From assembly GCA_963817945.1 (NCBI GenBank), contig CAWFQH010000001.1, positions 682,001 through 746,000 on the forward strand: a DNA stretch of 64,000 bases, in the 5' to 3' direction. Origin of the DNA: VRUE01 sp963817945 (GTDB lineage: Bacteria; Actinomycetota; Thermoleophilia; Solirubrobacterales; 70-9). Below are positions 17,075-25,216 of the stretch, one piece after another. A program made the translations under genes and the position numbers. Every line of letters starts with the position of its first letter. The first letter of the stretch is position 1. The notes beneath the pieces were generated by a model. It worked only from the letters and a program-made list of their open reading frames with translations, made no database searches and was not told where the DNA came from.

Positions 17075-17123
17075 GCCGATGGGCCGAAAACGGCACTCCG
17101 GCTTCCGTTTTAGGCCCATCGGC
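17075..17123. repeat. 49-bp palindromic repeat, copy 1
   Basis: Lies one base after the cydA stop and 13 bp before cydB. Its arms gccgatgggccgaaaacgg and ccgttttaggcccatcggc pair over about 19 bp. The changed bases in the outer stem (GAT/ATC instead of GAC/GTC) occur on both sides, so pairing is preserved. It would form a strong hairpin in the cydA-cydB mRNA. Confidence 0.85.
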
Positions 17124-17136
17124 GGAGAGGGATGCG

Positions 17137-18153
17137 ATGTCTAAGGCCGATGCCGCGGCGGCGATTCTTTGGATCGGCGCGACGCTGTACGCGGTCTTCG
17201 GCGGCGCCGACTTCGGCGGCGGCCTCTGGGACCTCCTTGCCGGCGGCGCCCGCAAAGGGGCGCGGCCCCGAGCCCGGATTCAGGTCTCGCTGACCCCTGT
17301 CTGGGAGGCCAACCACGTCTGGCTGATCTTCATCCTGGTCGTGCTCTGGACCGCCTTCCCCGACGCCTTTGGCGCGATCATGTCGACCCTCTACGTGCCG
17401 CTGGCGCTGGCTGCTCTGGGGATCGTCCTGCGCGGTGCCGGCTTCGCCTTCCGCAAGTCGGTCGACTCGCCATCGGCACAGCGAGCCCTCGGCGCCTGCT
17501 TCGCCCTTTCCTCGGTGATGACGCCCTTCTTCATGGGAGCGGTTGTCGGCGCGATCGCTGCCGGCAACGTCCCCGCCGCCGGCAACGTCCCCGCCGCCGG
17601 CAACGGCGACGCCTTCTCGAGCTGGATCGAGCCGCTGCCATTGCTGACCGGGGCGATCTTCGTCGCCAGTGGCGCCTACCTGGCTGCGGTCTTCCTCATC
17701 TTCGACTCGCGCCGCGCCGGCGAAGCCGAACTGGAGGAGTACTTCGCCCGCCGCGCCCTCGCCGCCGCCGCGGTCGCCGGCGCCTTCGCCCTCGCCGGTG
17801 TCTTCGCGCTGCAGGCGGACGCGACCTACATCTTCGACCGCCTCACCGACGAGGGCCTCCCCCTGATGCTGCTCTCGGGCGCCTGCGGACTGGTCGTCCT
17901 CCTCATGCTCGCCGGCCGCGCTCGCCGCGGCCTGCGGCCGTTGGCGGGACTGACGGTGGCGGCGCTGATCTGGGGCTGGGGAGTCGGCCAGTACCCCTAC
18001 CTCCTCCCCACCTCGCTGGAGATCTCCGACGCCGCCGCCCCCGGACCGACCCTGACCTCCGTCCTCATCGTCTTCGCCGCCGCCGCGGTCGTCGTCGTCC
18101 CCGCCCTCGGCCTCCTCTACACGCTCACCCAGCGCGATGTCGTCGGCGAGTGA
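17137..18153 (+). CDS. cydB: Cytochrome bd oxidase subunit II
   Basis: Structural membrane subunit partnering CydA. It is 338 aa with about eight hydrophobic helices. The N-terminal motif GATLYAVFGGADFGGGLWDL (about 12-31) and EANHVWLIFILVVLWTAFP (about 62-80) are diagnostic for CydB. An internal 18-bp tandem repeat (17560-17605) adds two Gly-Asn-Val-Pro-Ala-Ala units in a loop near residue 145. Its 3' end overlaps the HAD gene by 17 bp. cydDC assembly genes are not in the window. Confidence 0.95.
   Translation: MSKADAAAAILWIGATLYAVFGGADFGGGLWDLLAGGARKGARPRARIQVSLTPVWEANHVWLIFILVVLWTAFPDAFGAIMSTLYVPLALAALGIVLRGAGFAFRKSVDSPSAQRALGACFALSSVMTPFFMGAVVGAIAAGNVPAAGNVPAAGNGDAFSSWIEPLPLLTGAIFVASGAYLAAVFLIFDSRRAGEAELEEYFARRALAAAAVAGAFALAGVFALQADATYIFDRLTDEGLPLMLLSGACGLVVLLMLAGRARRGLRPLAGLTVAALIWGWGVGQYPYLLPTSLEISDAAAPGPTLTSVLIVFAAAAVVVVPALGLLYTLTQRDVVGE
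17560..17605 (+). repeat. 18-bp in-frame tandem repeat inside cydB
   Basis: The unit gccggcaacgtccccgcc occurs twice in full (17560-17577, 17578-17595), followed by 10 bp of a third copy. It encodes AGNVPA-type units in a predicted loop between helices and keeps the frame, so length variation would be tolerated. Confidence 0.85.
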
Positions 18154-18826
18154 GGCGCGGTCGATCCGCGCGGTGCTCTTCGACATCGACGGGACGCTCT
18201 TGGTTACCGGCGGGGCGGGTGGCAGGGCCTGGCGGCGTGCGTTCCGCGAGCTGCACAGCATCGACGTGAACATCGCCGACCACACCGACGCCGGCATGAC
18301 CGATCCCGAGATAGCGGCGATCGTCTTCCGCGAGGTGCTGGGGCGCGAGGGCACGCCGGAAGAACGCTCGAAAGCGATCGGCTGTTACCTCAAGCACCTG
18401 CCCGACACGGTCGCCGAGTCAGACGGCTACCGGACGATGCCCGGCATCGGCAAGCTGCTCGACGACTTGATCGATGCCGGCCGCCTGCTCGGCCTCGTCA
18501 CCGGCAACGTCGAGGCCGCAGCCCACATCAAGCTCGCCCGCGCGGGCTTCAACCGCTACTTCAGCTTCGGTGGCTACGGCTCCGATTCAGCTAACCGCAC
18601 CGAGGTGACCGAGGCGGCTCTGCGCCGCGGTGAGCTGGTCTCCGGCGGCGCCCTCGCCGACGATGCCTGTATCGCCGTCGGCGACACCCCGCGCGACGTC
18701 AAGGCCGGTCACGGAGCGGGGGTCAAGGTCGTCGGCGTTGCCACCGGCAGCTATTCGCTCGACCAACTCCACGAGGCCGGCGCCGACTGGTGCCTGGAGA
18801 CCGTCGAGAGCGGCTTCCCGGCCTAG
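18137..18826 (+). CDS. HAD-superfamily phosphatase (phosphoglycolate phosphatase-like)
   Basis: A 229-aa haloacid dehalogenase-type hydrolase. Motif I is VLFDIDGTLL (about 13-22) with nucleophile Asp16. Motif II is LVTGN (about 117). Motif III/IV is VGDTPRDVKAGHGAG (about 180). A helical cap domain lies between. Substrate cannot be set from sequence; sugar phosphates or phosphoglycolate are usual. It overlaps cydB by 17 bp and is presumably co-transcribed with it. It converges with the nucleotidyltransferase gene at 18833. Confidence 0.88.
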   Translation: MSSASEARSIRAVLFDIDGTLLVTGGAGGRAWRRAFRELHSIDVNIADHTDAGMTDPEIAAIVFREVLGREGTPEERSKAIGCYLKHLPDTVAESDGYRTMPGIGKLLDDLIDAGRLLGLVTGNVEAAAHIKLARAGFNRYFSFGGYGSDSANRTEVTEAALRRGELVSGGALADDACIAVGDTPRDVKAGHGAGVKVVGVATGSYSLDQLHEAGADWCLETVESGFPA

Positions 18827-18832
18827 GAGGGA

Positions 18833-19348
18833 CTAGCGCTGGCGCTGCCTCTCGGCCGCGGTGAGGGCAGCGATGTCAGCCAGGTCCGAAGGCCGGCCCG
18901 CAGCGCGCTTCATCCGGATCAAATCGTCGAGGGAGGCGATCGCGATCTCGATCCCCTCCAGTTCGACGACCAAGGCGGCGGCGCGCAACTGCTCGAAGCT
19001 GCGCGAGCCCTTCGGCTCCTTGAGAATGTGGATCTGGCCGTGCAGCGTGGCCAGCGGCGGCACGATCGCCGCGACGACGAGCCGGTCGGGGTCGGTCGGC
19101 GAGAGGTCGCCCTCGGCGAGATCGGGATCGCTGGGTCGGGCTTCCAGCTCCTCCAAGGCGGCGCTGAGCCGGCGGATGTTCTCGGGCTCCGGGTCGGGGG
19201 TCAGGTCGAGGACCATCGTCGTGCGCCCATGGCCGTGCACCTGGGTTGCGACTCCCCCGATGACCACATACTCGACCTCGTGGCGAGCGAGGACCTCGAA
19301 CAAGCGGACCATGTCCAGCGGCCGTTCCGCCGGCCGCTCGCTGCTCAT
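18833..19348 (-). CDS. Nucleotidyltransferase-fold protein of a second HTH pair
   Basis: A 171-aa protein. The nucleotidyltransferase signature is VIGGVATQVHGHGRTTMVLD (about 29-48). In the second half the canonical first Asp of the metal pair appears as MVLDL, so the D-x-D is changed to D-L-T and activity is uncertain. LDDLIRMKRAAGRPSDLADI near the C-terminus is the usual helical end of AbiEii/DUF6036-type proteins. Its ATG overlaps the stop of the upstream HTH gene by 4 bases. It is analogous to, but divergent from, the pair at 5502-6404. Confidence 0.75.
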   Translation of the reverse strand: MSSERPAERPLDMVRLFEVLARHEVEYVVIGGVATQVHGHGRTTMVLDLTPDPEPENIRRLSAALEELEARPSDPDLAEGDLSPTDPDRLVVAAIVPPLATLHGQIHILKEPKGSRSFEQLRAAALVVELEGIEIAIASLDDLIRMKRAAGRPSDLADIAALTAAERQRQR

Positions 19349-19716
19349 CGTCCCCTCGCCGCCGTCGCCGGATGCCCAGCACGGCGGGCTCGGTCGCCTT
19401 CAGCTGCCAACTCCGACATGGCGCGGTTCCAACTCGCCCCCTCGCGCAGCCGTTCGGCCGCGCTCGCCGTGGCCGTCGCGGCTAGCTCGCTAGTAGGAAC
19501 GGGCGACTCCAAGGGCTCCACCTTCAGCTCGGCCCGCATCCCCAAGGCGAGCATCAGCTGCGCGAAACGCTCGAGGGTCGGCGCCTCGTCTCCGCGCTCG
19601 ATCCGACTGATCGCGTCCTGGCTCGTGCCCGCCCGCACGGCGAGGCGGCGCTGGCTCAGGCCCTGCGCCACGCGCGCCTGCCGCAGGAGTGGACCGAGGT
19701 CGCTTTGACACTCCAT
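19345..19716 (-). CDS. XRE-family HTH regulator of the second nucleotidyltransferase pair
   Basis: A 123-aa protein with a Cro/C1 helix-turn-helix at about residues 9-62 (LRQARVAQGLSQRRLAVRAG, then ISRIERGDEAPTLE). The tail is Ala/Glu-rich. The ATG at 19716 lies inside an imperfect palindrome (19706-19725). A TACCCT -10-like box sits about 8 bp upstream, so the message may be leaderless and self-repressed. The gene overlaps the following nucleotidyltransferase by 4 bases. A toxin-antitoxin-like role is inferred from the pairing. Confidence 0.8.
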   Translation of the reverse strand: MECQSDLGPLLRQARVAQGLSQRRLAVRAGTSQDAISRIERGDEAPTLERFAQLMLALGMRAELKVEPLESPVPTSELAATATASAAERLREGASWNRAMSELAAEGDRARRAGHPATAARGR

Positions 19717-19725
19717 ACGGTGTCA
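19706..19725. promoter_or_regulatory. TGACAC-N8-GTGTCA inverted repeat over the HTH start codon
   Basis: Half-sites tgacac (19706-19711) and gtgtca (19720-19725) flank the start codon of the HTH gene (19714-19716). A regulator bound here would block both the start region and transcription initiation. Operator function is inferred from its position. Confidence 0.5.
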
Positions 19726-19732
19726 GGGTACT

Positions 19733-20938
19733 CTACGACAGGCTACAGCGGGCTTGGTAGATCGAGAGGAAGCCGTTTTCGAAGCCGTTCCTCGCCGCCC
19801 GCAGATAGAGGCGCCAGACGCGGACCCGTTCGGGACCGGCAAGGCGGATCGCCTCGTCCAGGTTCTCGTCGAGACGGCGCGCCCAGTGGCGCAGCGTCTC
19901 GGCGTAGTCGGCGCCGTGCTCGGAGACGTGGCGGGTGACGAAGCCGGCCCGCTCCAGCGCCAGCAGCACCCGCGAGAGATGCAGCGGTTCGCTGTCGGGG
20001 AAGACGTAGCGCTCGGAGAACGGTCCCGCCGCGGGGTCGGTGTGGCGCAGGCGGGCGATGCCGTGGTTGAGGAGGCGGCCGCCGGGCTCGAGCAGGCCGG
20101 CCAGGGTGCGGGCGTAGACATCGATCTGCTCCTCGCCGACGTGCTCGACCATGCCGATGCTGGCGATTGCGTCGAAGCGCTCGCCGGTGAGGTCGCGATA
20201 GTCCATGACCTGGATCTCGACCCGGTCGGCGACCCCGGCCTCCTCGGCCCGCCGCCGCGCCCGCTCGGCCTGCGGGGGCGAGAGGGTGATTCCGACCACC
20301 TTGGCGCCGTGGCGCGTCGCCGCCCGCAGCGGAAAGCTGCCCCAGCCGCAGCCGACGTCGAGCACGCGGTCGCCCTCCTTCAGCGCCAGCTTGCGGCAGA
20401 CCGTCTCCAGCTTCTCCTCCTGCGCCTGCTCCAGCGTCTCGGCGCCGTCGGCGAAGAAGGCGCAGCTGTAGGTCATCGATTCGTCGAGGAAGAGGGCGAA
20501 GAACTCGTTGGAGACGTCGTAGTGGTGGCGGACAGCTCGGGCGTCGCGCTCCTTGCTGTGACGTCGACCGCCCAGCACGAGCTCGGCGGCCGGGCGGCGG
20601 GGCGGGCGGGTGAGGCCGGCGGCCCGCACCGCGCCCAGCAACAGCCGCGCCTTGTCCCCCCGCTCCAACGGCGGTGGCTTCCAGCTGTCCAGGACCTCGA
20701 TCACCTCGTCTATGTCGTCGACCTCGATCGCGCCGCTGACGTAGGCGCGGCCGAGGCCGAGCTGGCCCGGTGCGCGCAGGACATGGGCCGCCGCACGCGG
20801 CGAGCGCACGAAAAAGGTGGGGCCGCCGCCGTCGCCGGCCGGCAGCCGGGTCCCGTCCCAGAACTCGACCGTGAACGGGCGGTCGGGCATGCGGGCTTCG
20901 ATCTCCCGTCGCAGCGGCTCAGTGGTGGCGAAGGGCAT
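19733..20938 (-). CDS. cfa: Cyclopropane-fatty-acyl-phospholipid synthase family methyltransferase
   Basis: S-adenosylmethionine-dependent modification of unsaturated membrane lipids (cyclopropane or methyl-branched products). It is 401 aa from the ATG at 20938; the frame is open further but nothing conserved precedes it. Motifs are VRHHYDVSNEFFALFLDESM (about 130), YSCAFF, the SAM-binding VLDVGCGWGSFPL (about 195), GITLSPPQ and SIGMVEHVG (about 265). It is divergent from a desaturase gene with 106 bp between starts, so both lipid enzymes may share control. Confidence 0.92.
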   Translation of the reverse strand: MPFATTEPLRREIEARMPDRPFTVEFWDGTRLPAGDGGGPTFFVRSPRAAAHVLRAPGQLGLGRAYVSGAIEVDDIDEVIEVLDSWKPPPLERGDKARLLLGAVRAAGLTRPPRRPAAELVLGGRRHSKERDARAVRHHYDVSNEFFALFLDESMTYSCAFFADGAETLEQAQEEKLETVCRKLALKEGDRVLDVGCGWGSFPLRAATRHGAKVVGITLSPPQAERARRRAEEAGVADRVEIQVMDYRDLTGERFDAIASIGMVEHVGEEQIDVYARTLAGLLEPGGRLLNHGIARLRHTDPAAGPFSERYVFPDSEPLHLSRVLLALERAGFVTRHVSEHGADYAETLRHWARRLDENLDEAIRLAGPERVRVWRLYLRAARNGFENGFLSIYQARCSLS

Positions 20939-21044
20939 CGGCGCTGACCTTATCCGCACCTGGCTCGTCCCCGCCAGTCGGAACCTTCGTCCCGGGAACG
21001 CGTTTGGCCGCGAAGCCAGGGGGAACCGACGTATCATCGACACG

Positions 21045-21971
21045 ATGGCAAACAGGGGACCGCTCCCTTCCGACATACAGCCGGTCGAGAACGAGACGCG
21101 CGACCGGATCATCACCGGCCTGGTCACGCTGATCCCGTTCGTCGCGCTCGGCTTTGCGGGGTGGCAGGTCTGGGGAAGCGCGCTGCACTGGAGCGATGTC
21201 TTTCTCTTCCTCGGCATGTACGTGTTGACGGGCCTGGGGATCACCGTCGGCTTTCACCGCCACCTCACCCACCGCAGCTTCAAGACCCACCCGTGGCTCC
21301 GCGGCCTGCTCGGCATCCTCGGCTCGGCCGCGATCGAGGGGCCGGTCACCTCCTGGGTCGCCGACCACCGCAAGCACCACGCCTTCTCCGACGAACACGG
21401 CGACCCCCACAGTCCTCACGTCGACCACGGCGGCGGCATCCGCGGCGCCCTGCGCGGCCTCTACCACGCCCACATGGGTTGGCTCTTCATCCATACCCAG
21501 CGCGGCAACAAGGAACGCTTCGCGCCCGACCTGCTCGAGGACCCGGTGATCAGCTGGGTCGACAGGACCTTCCTGCTCTGGGCCGTGCTCGGGCTCTTCA
21601 TCCCCTTCGCCCTCGGCTGGATCATCGGCGGCACCCTGTTCGCCGCCCTCACCGGCCTGCTCTGGGGCGGCCTGGTCAGGGTCTTCGTCCTGCACCACTT
21701 CACCTACAGCATCAACTCGCTCTGCCACGTCTTCGGCCGGCGTGATTTCGAGACCGCCGACGAGTCCCGCAACTTAGCCCTGATCGCCCTGCCCACGCTC
21801 GGCGAGGCATGGCATAACAACCACCATGCCTTCCCCACTTCGGCTGTCCACGGCCTCGGCCGCTGGCAAGTCGACGTCTCGGCGATCGTTATCGCGGCGC
21901 TGGAGAAGGCAGGCCTCGTTTGGGACGTGGTGCGGCCTTCCGCGGACCGCATGGCCGCAAAGGCCACCTAA
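21045..21971 (+). CDS. Acyl-lipid/acyl-CoA fatty acid desaturase (delta-9 type)
   Basis: A 308-aa integral membrane di-iron desaturase. The three histidine boxes are HRHLTHRSF (about 67-75), DHRKHHAFSDEHGDPHSPH (about 104-122) and EAWHNNHHAFP (about 249-259). About four hydrophobic helices lie between and after them. It introduces a double bond into a saturated acyl chain, with electrons from ferredoxin or a similar donor. The ATG at 21045 begins the conserved part. The double bonds it makes are the substrates of Cfa, encoded divergently next door, so the pair probably sets membrane fluidity. Confidence 0.94.
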   Translation: MANRGPLPSDIQPVENETRDRIITGLVTLIPFVALGFAGWQVWGSALHWSDVFLFLGMYVLTGLGITVGFHRHLTHRSFKTHPWLRGLLGILGSAAIEGPVTSWVADHRKHHAFSDEHGDPHSPHVDHGGGIRGALRGLYHAHMGWLFIHTQRGNKERFAPDLLEDPVISWVDRTFLLWAVLGLFIPFALGWIIGGTLFAALTGLLWGGLVRVFVLHHFTYSINSLCHVFGRRDFETADESRNLALIALPTLGEAWHNNHHAFPTSAVHGLGRWQVDVSAIVIAALEKAGLVWDVVRPSADRMAAKAT

Positions 21972-21980
21972 CCGAGTCGG

Positions 21981-24428
21981 TCAGGGAACCTCAGGCGATT
22001 CGTACCAGTCGATCCAGCTGTCGCACGCATCGCCGAGCGGGGCGTGCCGGCGCGGCCCCGCCGGCACGGCGACCAGGTTGCCGAGCTGGGCCTTGCCGGC
22101 GTAGCCACTGAGGCTCTGCAGAGCGGTCGGATCGTCGGCAGCGATCGTGAAGCGGGTCAGCCCGCCATCACTAACTAGCTCCCCCGCCGGCCAGAACTGG
22201 CCGTCGTTGGCGAGGCTGATCGTATTGGGCCGCTGCCCGTCAAGCGCCGGCACCAGCTCCTCGCGCAGGCCCGGCGCGCTGAGGCTGAGCCCGAAGGGCG
22301 AGAAGTACTGCAGCGAGAGCTGCCAGCGCCCGGCTGGCAGCTCGATGGTCTGCGAGGCGCTCTCGCCTGGGCCGAGCACGTTGCCCGGGCGCCAGCGCAG
22401 TTTGTGGGCGATCGCCGGTGACCCGAACAGCGATGCGCGACCGGCGTTAGAAAGCAGAACGCGGATCTCGGGCGAAGCGCAGCCGGCTTTCGCCGCGGCG
22501 TCGGTCCCCTCCAGCAGGACGTGGCGGTCCTCGGGCGTCTCGCCCATGCGCTCCCAGAGCAGAAACGACGGGGTCGCCGCGATGCGCCTGAAGTTGGGCG
22601 GCGCCTCGCTGTTCCAGGCCGCCCGGCCGGTGACCACGTAGGGGACGCGATCGAGCGTGCCCGCCGAGAAGGAGTCGAAGTCGATCGGGCTGTAGGCGTC
22701 GCCGGTGTCGAACGGCTTTTCTGGATTCGGCGAGACTTCGGGATCGGGGAACTCGACCAGCGGGACGTGGGTGTCGGCGCCGAGCAGCTCGTAAGCCGCG
22801 TAGCGGTCCTGACCGGCATAGAGGACCGGTTCGCCGTGCAGGGTGGGCATGAAGGCGCGCAGCTCGGCGCCGTGGCCGGGCGGCCCGACTGGGGCGTCGC
22901 GCAAGACCAGCAGGCTCGAGTAGGCGGCGCCGCCGATGAAAGCGACAGCGAGAGCGCTCCATCCGAGCCGCGCCCCCACCCCCGCCGACGGGCCTGAAAG
23001 CGTCCTATTTGTCCGCTTTGAGGCCCGTCGGCGGGTTGGAAACTCGGCTAGCAGGGGCCTGATCGCGACCAGCATCGCCAGCGGCGCCGCGATCATCAGT
23101 GCCTTCGCCTGCGAGTAGTCGCCACTGGACGGCAGCGAGGCGAGGTAGAGGGCGACGCAGGCGGCGAGGCCGATCGGCACCGCCAGCTCGCGGCGCCGCA
23201 CCCACCAGGCGCTGCCGACGACCAGCGCCAGCATCGATATCGCCCCGGCCAGGCCGGTCAGCTGGGCGCCGCCGGGGGCATCGAGGCGGTAGTTCGAAGC
23301 GGGCCAGACGCCCAATGCCTCAACCGGCGAGACCGGTCCGTAGGTGTTAGCGCCGGCGACTTTATTGAAGGTGTGGACGAAGCCGAACGGCCCGACCAGG
23401 GTCACGGCGGCGCCAAGAGCCGCCAGCAGCACCAACGCCACCAGGGTCAGCGGCCGCAGCAGGAAGCGCAGCAGGGCCCGTGGCGCAAGCGCCGCCCGCA
23501 CCTCCGGCAGGGTCAGGCTCCAGATCGCCAGGATCAGGATCGGCCAGGCGAGGCCGGCGAAGCTGTAGGCGAAGAAGATGCCGCCGGCAAGGGCGAGAAA
23601 GGGAAGCGCCAGGCGCAGCCAATCCAGCGCCGACGGGCTAACGGAAGCGGGAGCTCTATCTTCGGCCCGCTGGCGACCGAGCTCGGCGAGGCCGATCGTG
23701 AAGGCGAGCACGAGGAGTGCCTCCGCCGTCTCCTTGAACGCCCCCTGCGCGTAGTAGGAGGCGGCGAGGTAGGTGACTGCAACCATCACCGCAGCCAGCA
23801 GCCGCCGCGCCGGCCCCAGCCCCGCGAGGGCGCCGAGCGCGGTGAGGCCGGTGAGGACGCCGATCGTGAGGATCTGACCGACGAAGGCCTGGGCGAGCCC
23901 GATCCCGGGCACCGCAGCAACCGCCACCGCGAGGCCGTGCGGGCCAAGCGGGTAGCCGGGCTCCGGCGTCGGGCCGGTGCCGCTGCGCAGCCACTCGGCC
24001 CAGGCCAGGTGGAGGCCCAGGTCGTTGTTGAAGCCGACGCCGAGCAGGCCCCAGCGCGCCGTCATCGCGAAGGGGATCGAGAGGACGAGCGCCACCACCA
24101 GTGCCACCGGCAGCCCCTGCCGCAGCGCCTCCCTTCGCCGACGGGCCGAAAACGGCACTCGGAGTGCCGTTTTCGGCCCGTCGGCAGCGGGCTGGCGGGC
24201 CGCGACGATCGCGGCGGCCGCGAGCAGGAGGACAACGAGGCCCAAGGTGGCGGAGGTGCCGTGTCCTGGCGCCCGTGCCAGGACGCCGCTGACCGTCAGC
24301 AGAGCGCCAAATCCGGCCGCCGGTGCCCACCACACCCACGAGTCCCGTCCGGCGACGCGGAGCAGCGCGCGCCCGACTAGGAGCGAGGCGGCGCAGATCA
24401 GTGCCGCCGAGACGTAGGTCCCGATCAT
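21981..24428 (-). CDS. Large multi-pass membrane protein with C-terminal extracellular domain
   Basis: An 815-aa protein with about 12-13 hydrophobic helices over residues 1-520, followed by a soluble region of about 290 residues with beta-rich character. The first loops (NNDLGLHLAWAEWL, ASYYAQGAFKETAEAL) resemble the GT-C glycosyltransferase or DUF6541-type layout of actinobacterial envelope proteins. No catalytic motif is certain. Two copies of the 49-bp palindromic repeat lie in frame (24137-24185 and 22984-23032), encoding polar insertions between helices. The start is ATG 24428, with an in-frame TTG at 24440 as alternative. The function is unknown. Confidence 0.82.
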   Translation of the reverse strand: MIGTYVSAALICAASLLVGRALLRVAGRDSWVWWAPAAGFGALLTVSGVLARAPGHGTSATLGLVVLLLAAAAIVAARQPAADGPKTALRVPFSARRRREALRQGLPVALVVALVLSIPFAMTARWGLLGVGFNNDLGLHLAWAEWLRSGTGPTPEPGYPLGPHGLAVAVAAVPGIGLAQAFVGQILTIGVLTGLTALGALAGLGPARRLLAAVMVAVTYLAASYYAQGAFKETAEALLVLAFTIGLAELGRQRAEDRAPASVSPSALDWLRLALPFLALAGGIFFAYSFAGLAWPILILAIWSLTLPEVRAALAPRALLRFLLRPLTLVALVLLAALGAAVTLVGPFGFVHTFNKVAGANTYGPVSPVEALGVWPASNYRLDAPGGAQLTGLAGAISMLALVVGSAWWVRRRELAVPIGLAACVALYLASLPSSGDYSQAKALMIAAPLAMLVAIRPLLAEFPTRRRASKRTNRTLSGPSAGVGARLGWSALAVAFIGGAAYSSLLVLRDAPVGPPGHGAELRAFMPTLHGEPVLYAGQDRYAAYELLGADTHVPLVEFPDPEVSPNPEKPFDTGDAYSPIDFDSFSAGTLDRVPYVVTGRAAWNSEAPPNFRRIAATPSFLLWERMGETPEDRHVLLEGTDAAAKAGCASPEIRVLLSNAGRASLFGSPAIAHKLRWRPGNVLGPGESASQTIELPAGRWQLSLQYFSPFGLSLSAPGLREELVPALDGQRPNTISLANDGQFWPAGELVSDGGLTRFTIAADDPTALQSLSGYAGKAQLGNLVAVPAGPRRHAPLGDACDSWIDWYESPEVP
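22984..23032. repeat. 49-bp palindromic repeat, copy 2, inside a coding region
   Basis: The outer arms gccgacgggcct and aggcccgtcggc match the other copies. The inner stem differs (gaaagcg/cgctttg) but still pairs, and the loop tcctatttgtc is unlike the rest. It is the most diverged copy, read in frame in the membrane-protein gene as a basic, Ser/Thr/Arg-rich stretch. Confidence 0.75.
24137..24185. repeat. 49-bp palindromic repeat, copy 3, inside a coding region
   Basis: A near-perfect palindrome: every position pairs except the central base. Read on the minus strand in the membrane-protein frame it gives DGPKTALRVPFSARR. The copy at 55591-55639 gives the related HGPKTEPGVSLSAHRR in the same frame. 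Confidence 0.88.
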
Positions 24429-24473
24429 CAGGGAGGGCAACCTATGACAGCCAGCGGCTGCTGCGCGGCCCGC

Positions 24474-25190
24474 TCAGTACTTCGCGGCGGCGCGCTCCAG
24501 CGTCTCGCGCAGGTTCTCGCCCTGCAGCGGTGGGCCATGTCCGGTGCAGATAACCGCCGGCTCCAGTGCAGCCAGTCGCCGCACCGACTCCTTCGCCCTG
24601 GCGTGGTCCCAAGCCCAGGCCGGATGGGGGACGCTGGCCTCGCCGTGCGGCAGCGGTTTCAGTCGCGCCGAGTCGATCAGGTAGACGACGTCGCTGACCA
24701 ACGCCAGCCGGTCGCTCTCACGCCAGAGACCGATCAGCCCCGGCGCGTGGCCGGGGAAATGAAGAACCTGGAAGCCGGCGACCTCGTCTCCCTCGCTGAC
24801 GGTGCCGTCGATCTTCACGGCGCCGCCGTCCCAGCGACGCAGCAGGTAGGGGTAGATCCAGCGAACCGGGGCAACGGGCAGCTGGTCAAGATTGAAATAA
24901 GGCGCTATCGCGGACTCACTTTCCGCTTCCGCAACTTCGTCGGGGTGGCAGTGGATCGGAACCCCCAGCGATGGCGCCGTGCCGCGGTGGTCGGCATGGG
25001 CGTGGCCGAGGACGACGCGCTTCAGACCGCCCAATCGCTTCGCCGTCTCGCGTGCCTTCTTGACCATCGACTTGGAGCCAGCGTCGAACTGGACCACTCC
25101 GCCCTCGTCCTCGAGGAAGTAGATGCTCATGCCCTTGCGCAGGTCGCCGCGCAGCAGCCAGACTCCCTCCGCGATCTTCTCCTCGCTCAT
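24474..25190 (-). CDS. Metallo-beta-lactamase fold hydrolase
   Basis: A 238-aa protein. The signature HAHADHRG (about 62-69, HxHxDH) binds the di-zinc centre. HFPGHAPG (about 150) and the late GHGPPL (about 218) supply further ligands, with Asp in SDVVYL between them. These enzymes hydrolyse thioesters, lactones or nucleic acids; the substrate is not evident. It is 45 bp downstream of the large membrane-protein gene start on the same strand. It is divergent from a small membrane ORF at 25217. Confidence 0.88.
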   Translation of the reverse strand: MSEEKIAEGVWLLRGDLRKGMSIYFLEDEGGVVQFDAGSKSMVKKARETAKRLGGLKRVVLGHAHADHRGTAPSLGVPIHCHPDEVAEAESESAIAPYFNLDQLPVAPVRWIYPYLLRRWDGGAVKIDGTVSEGDEVAGFQVLHFPGHAPGLIGLWRESDRLALVSDVVYLIDSARLKPLPHGEASVPHPAWAWDHARAKESVRRLAALEPAVICTGHGPPLQGENLRETLERAAAKY

Positions 25191-25216
25191 CCCGGCCCGA
25201 GTCTAGGCTTCCGCCG

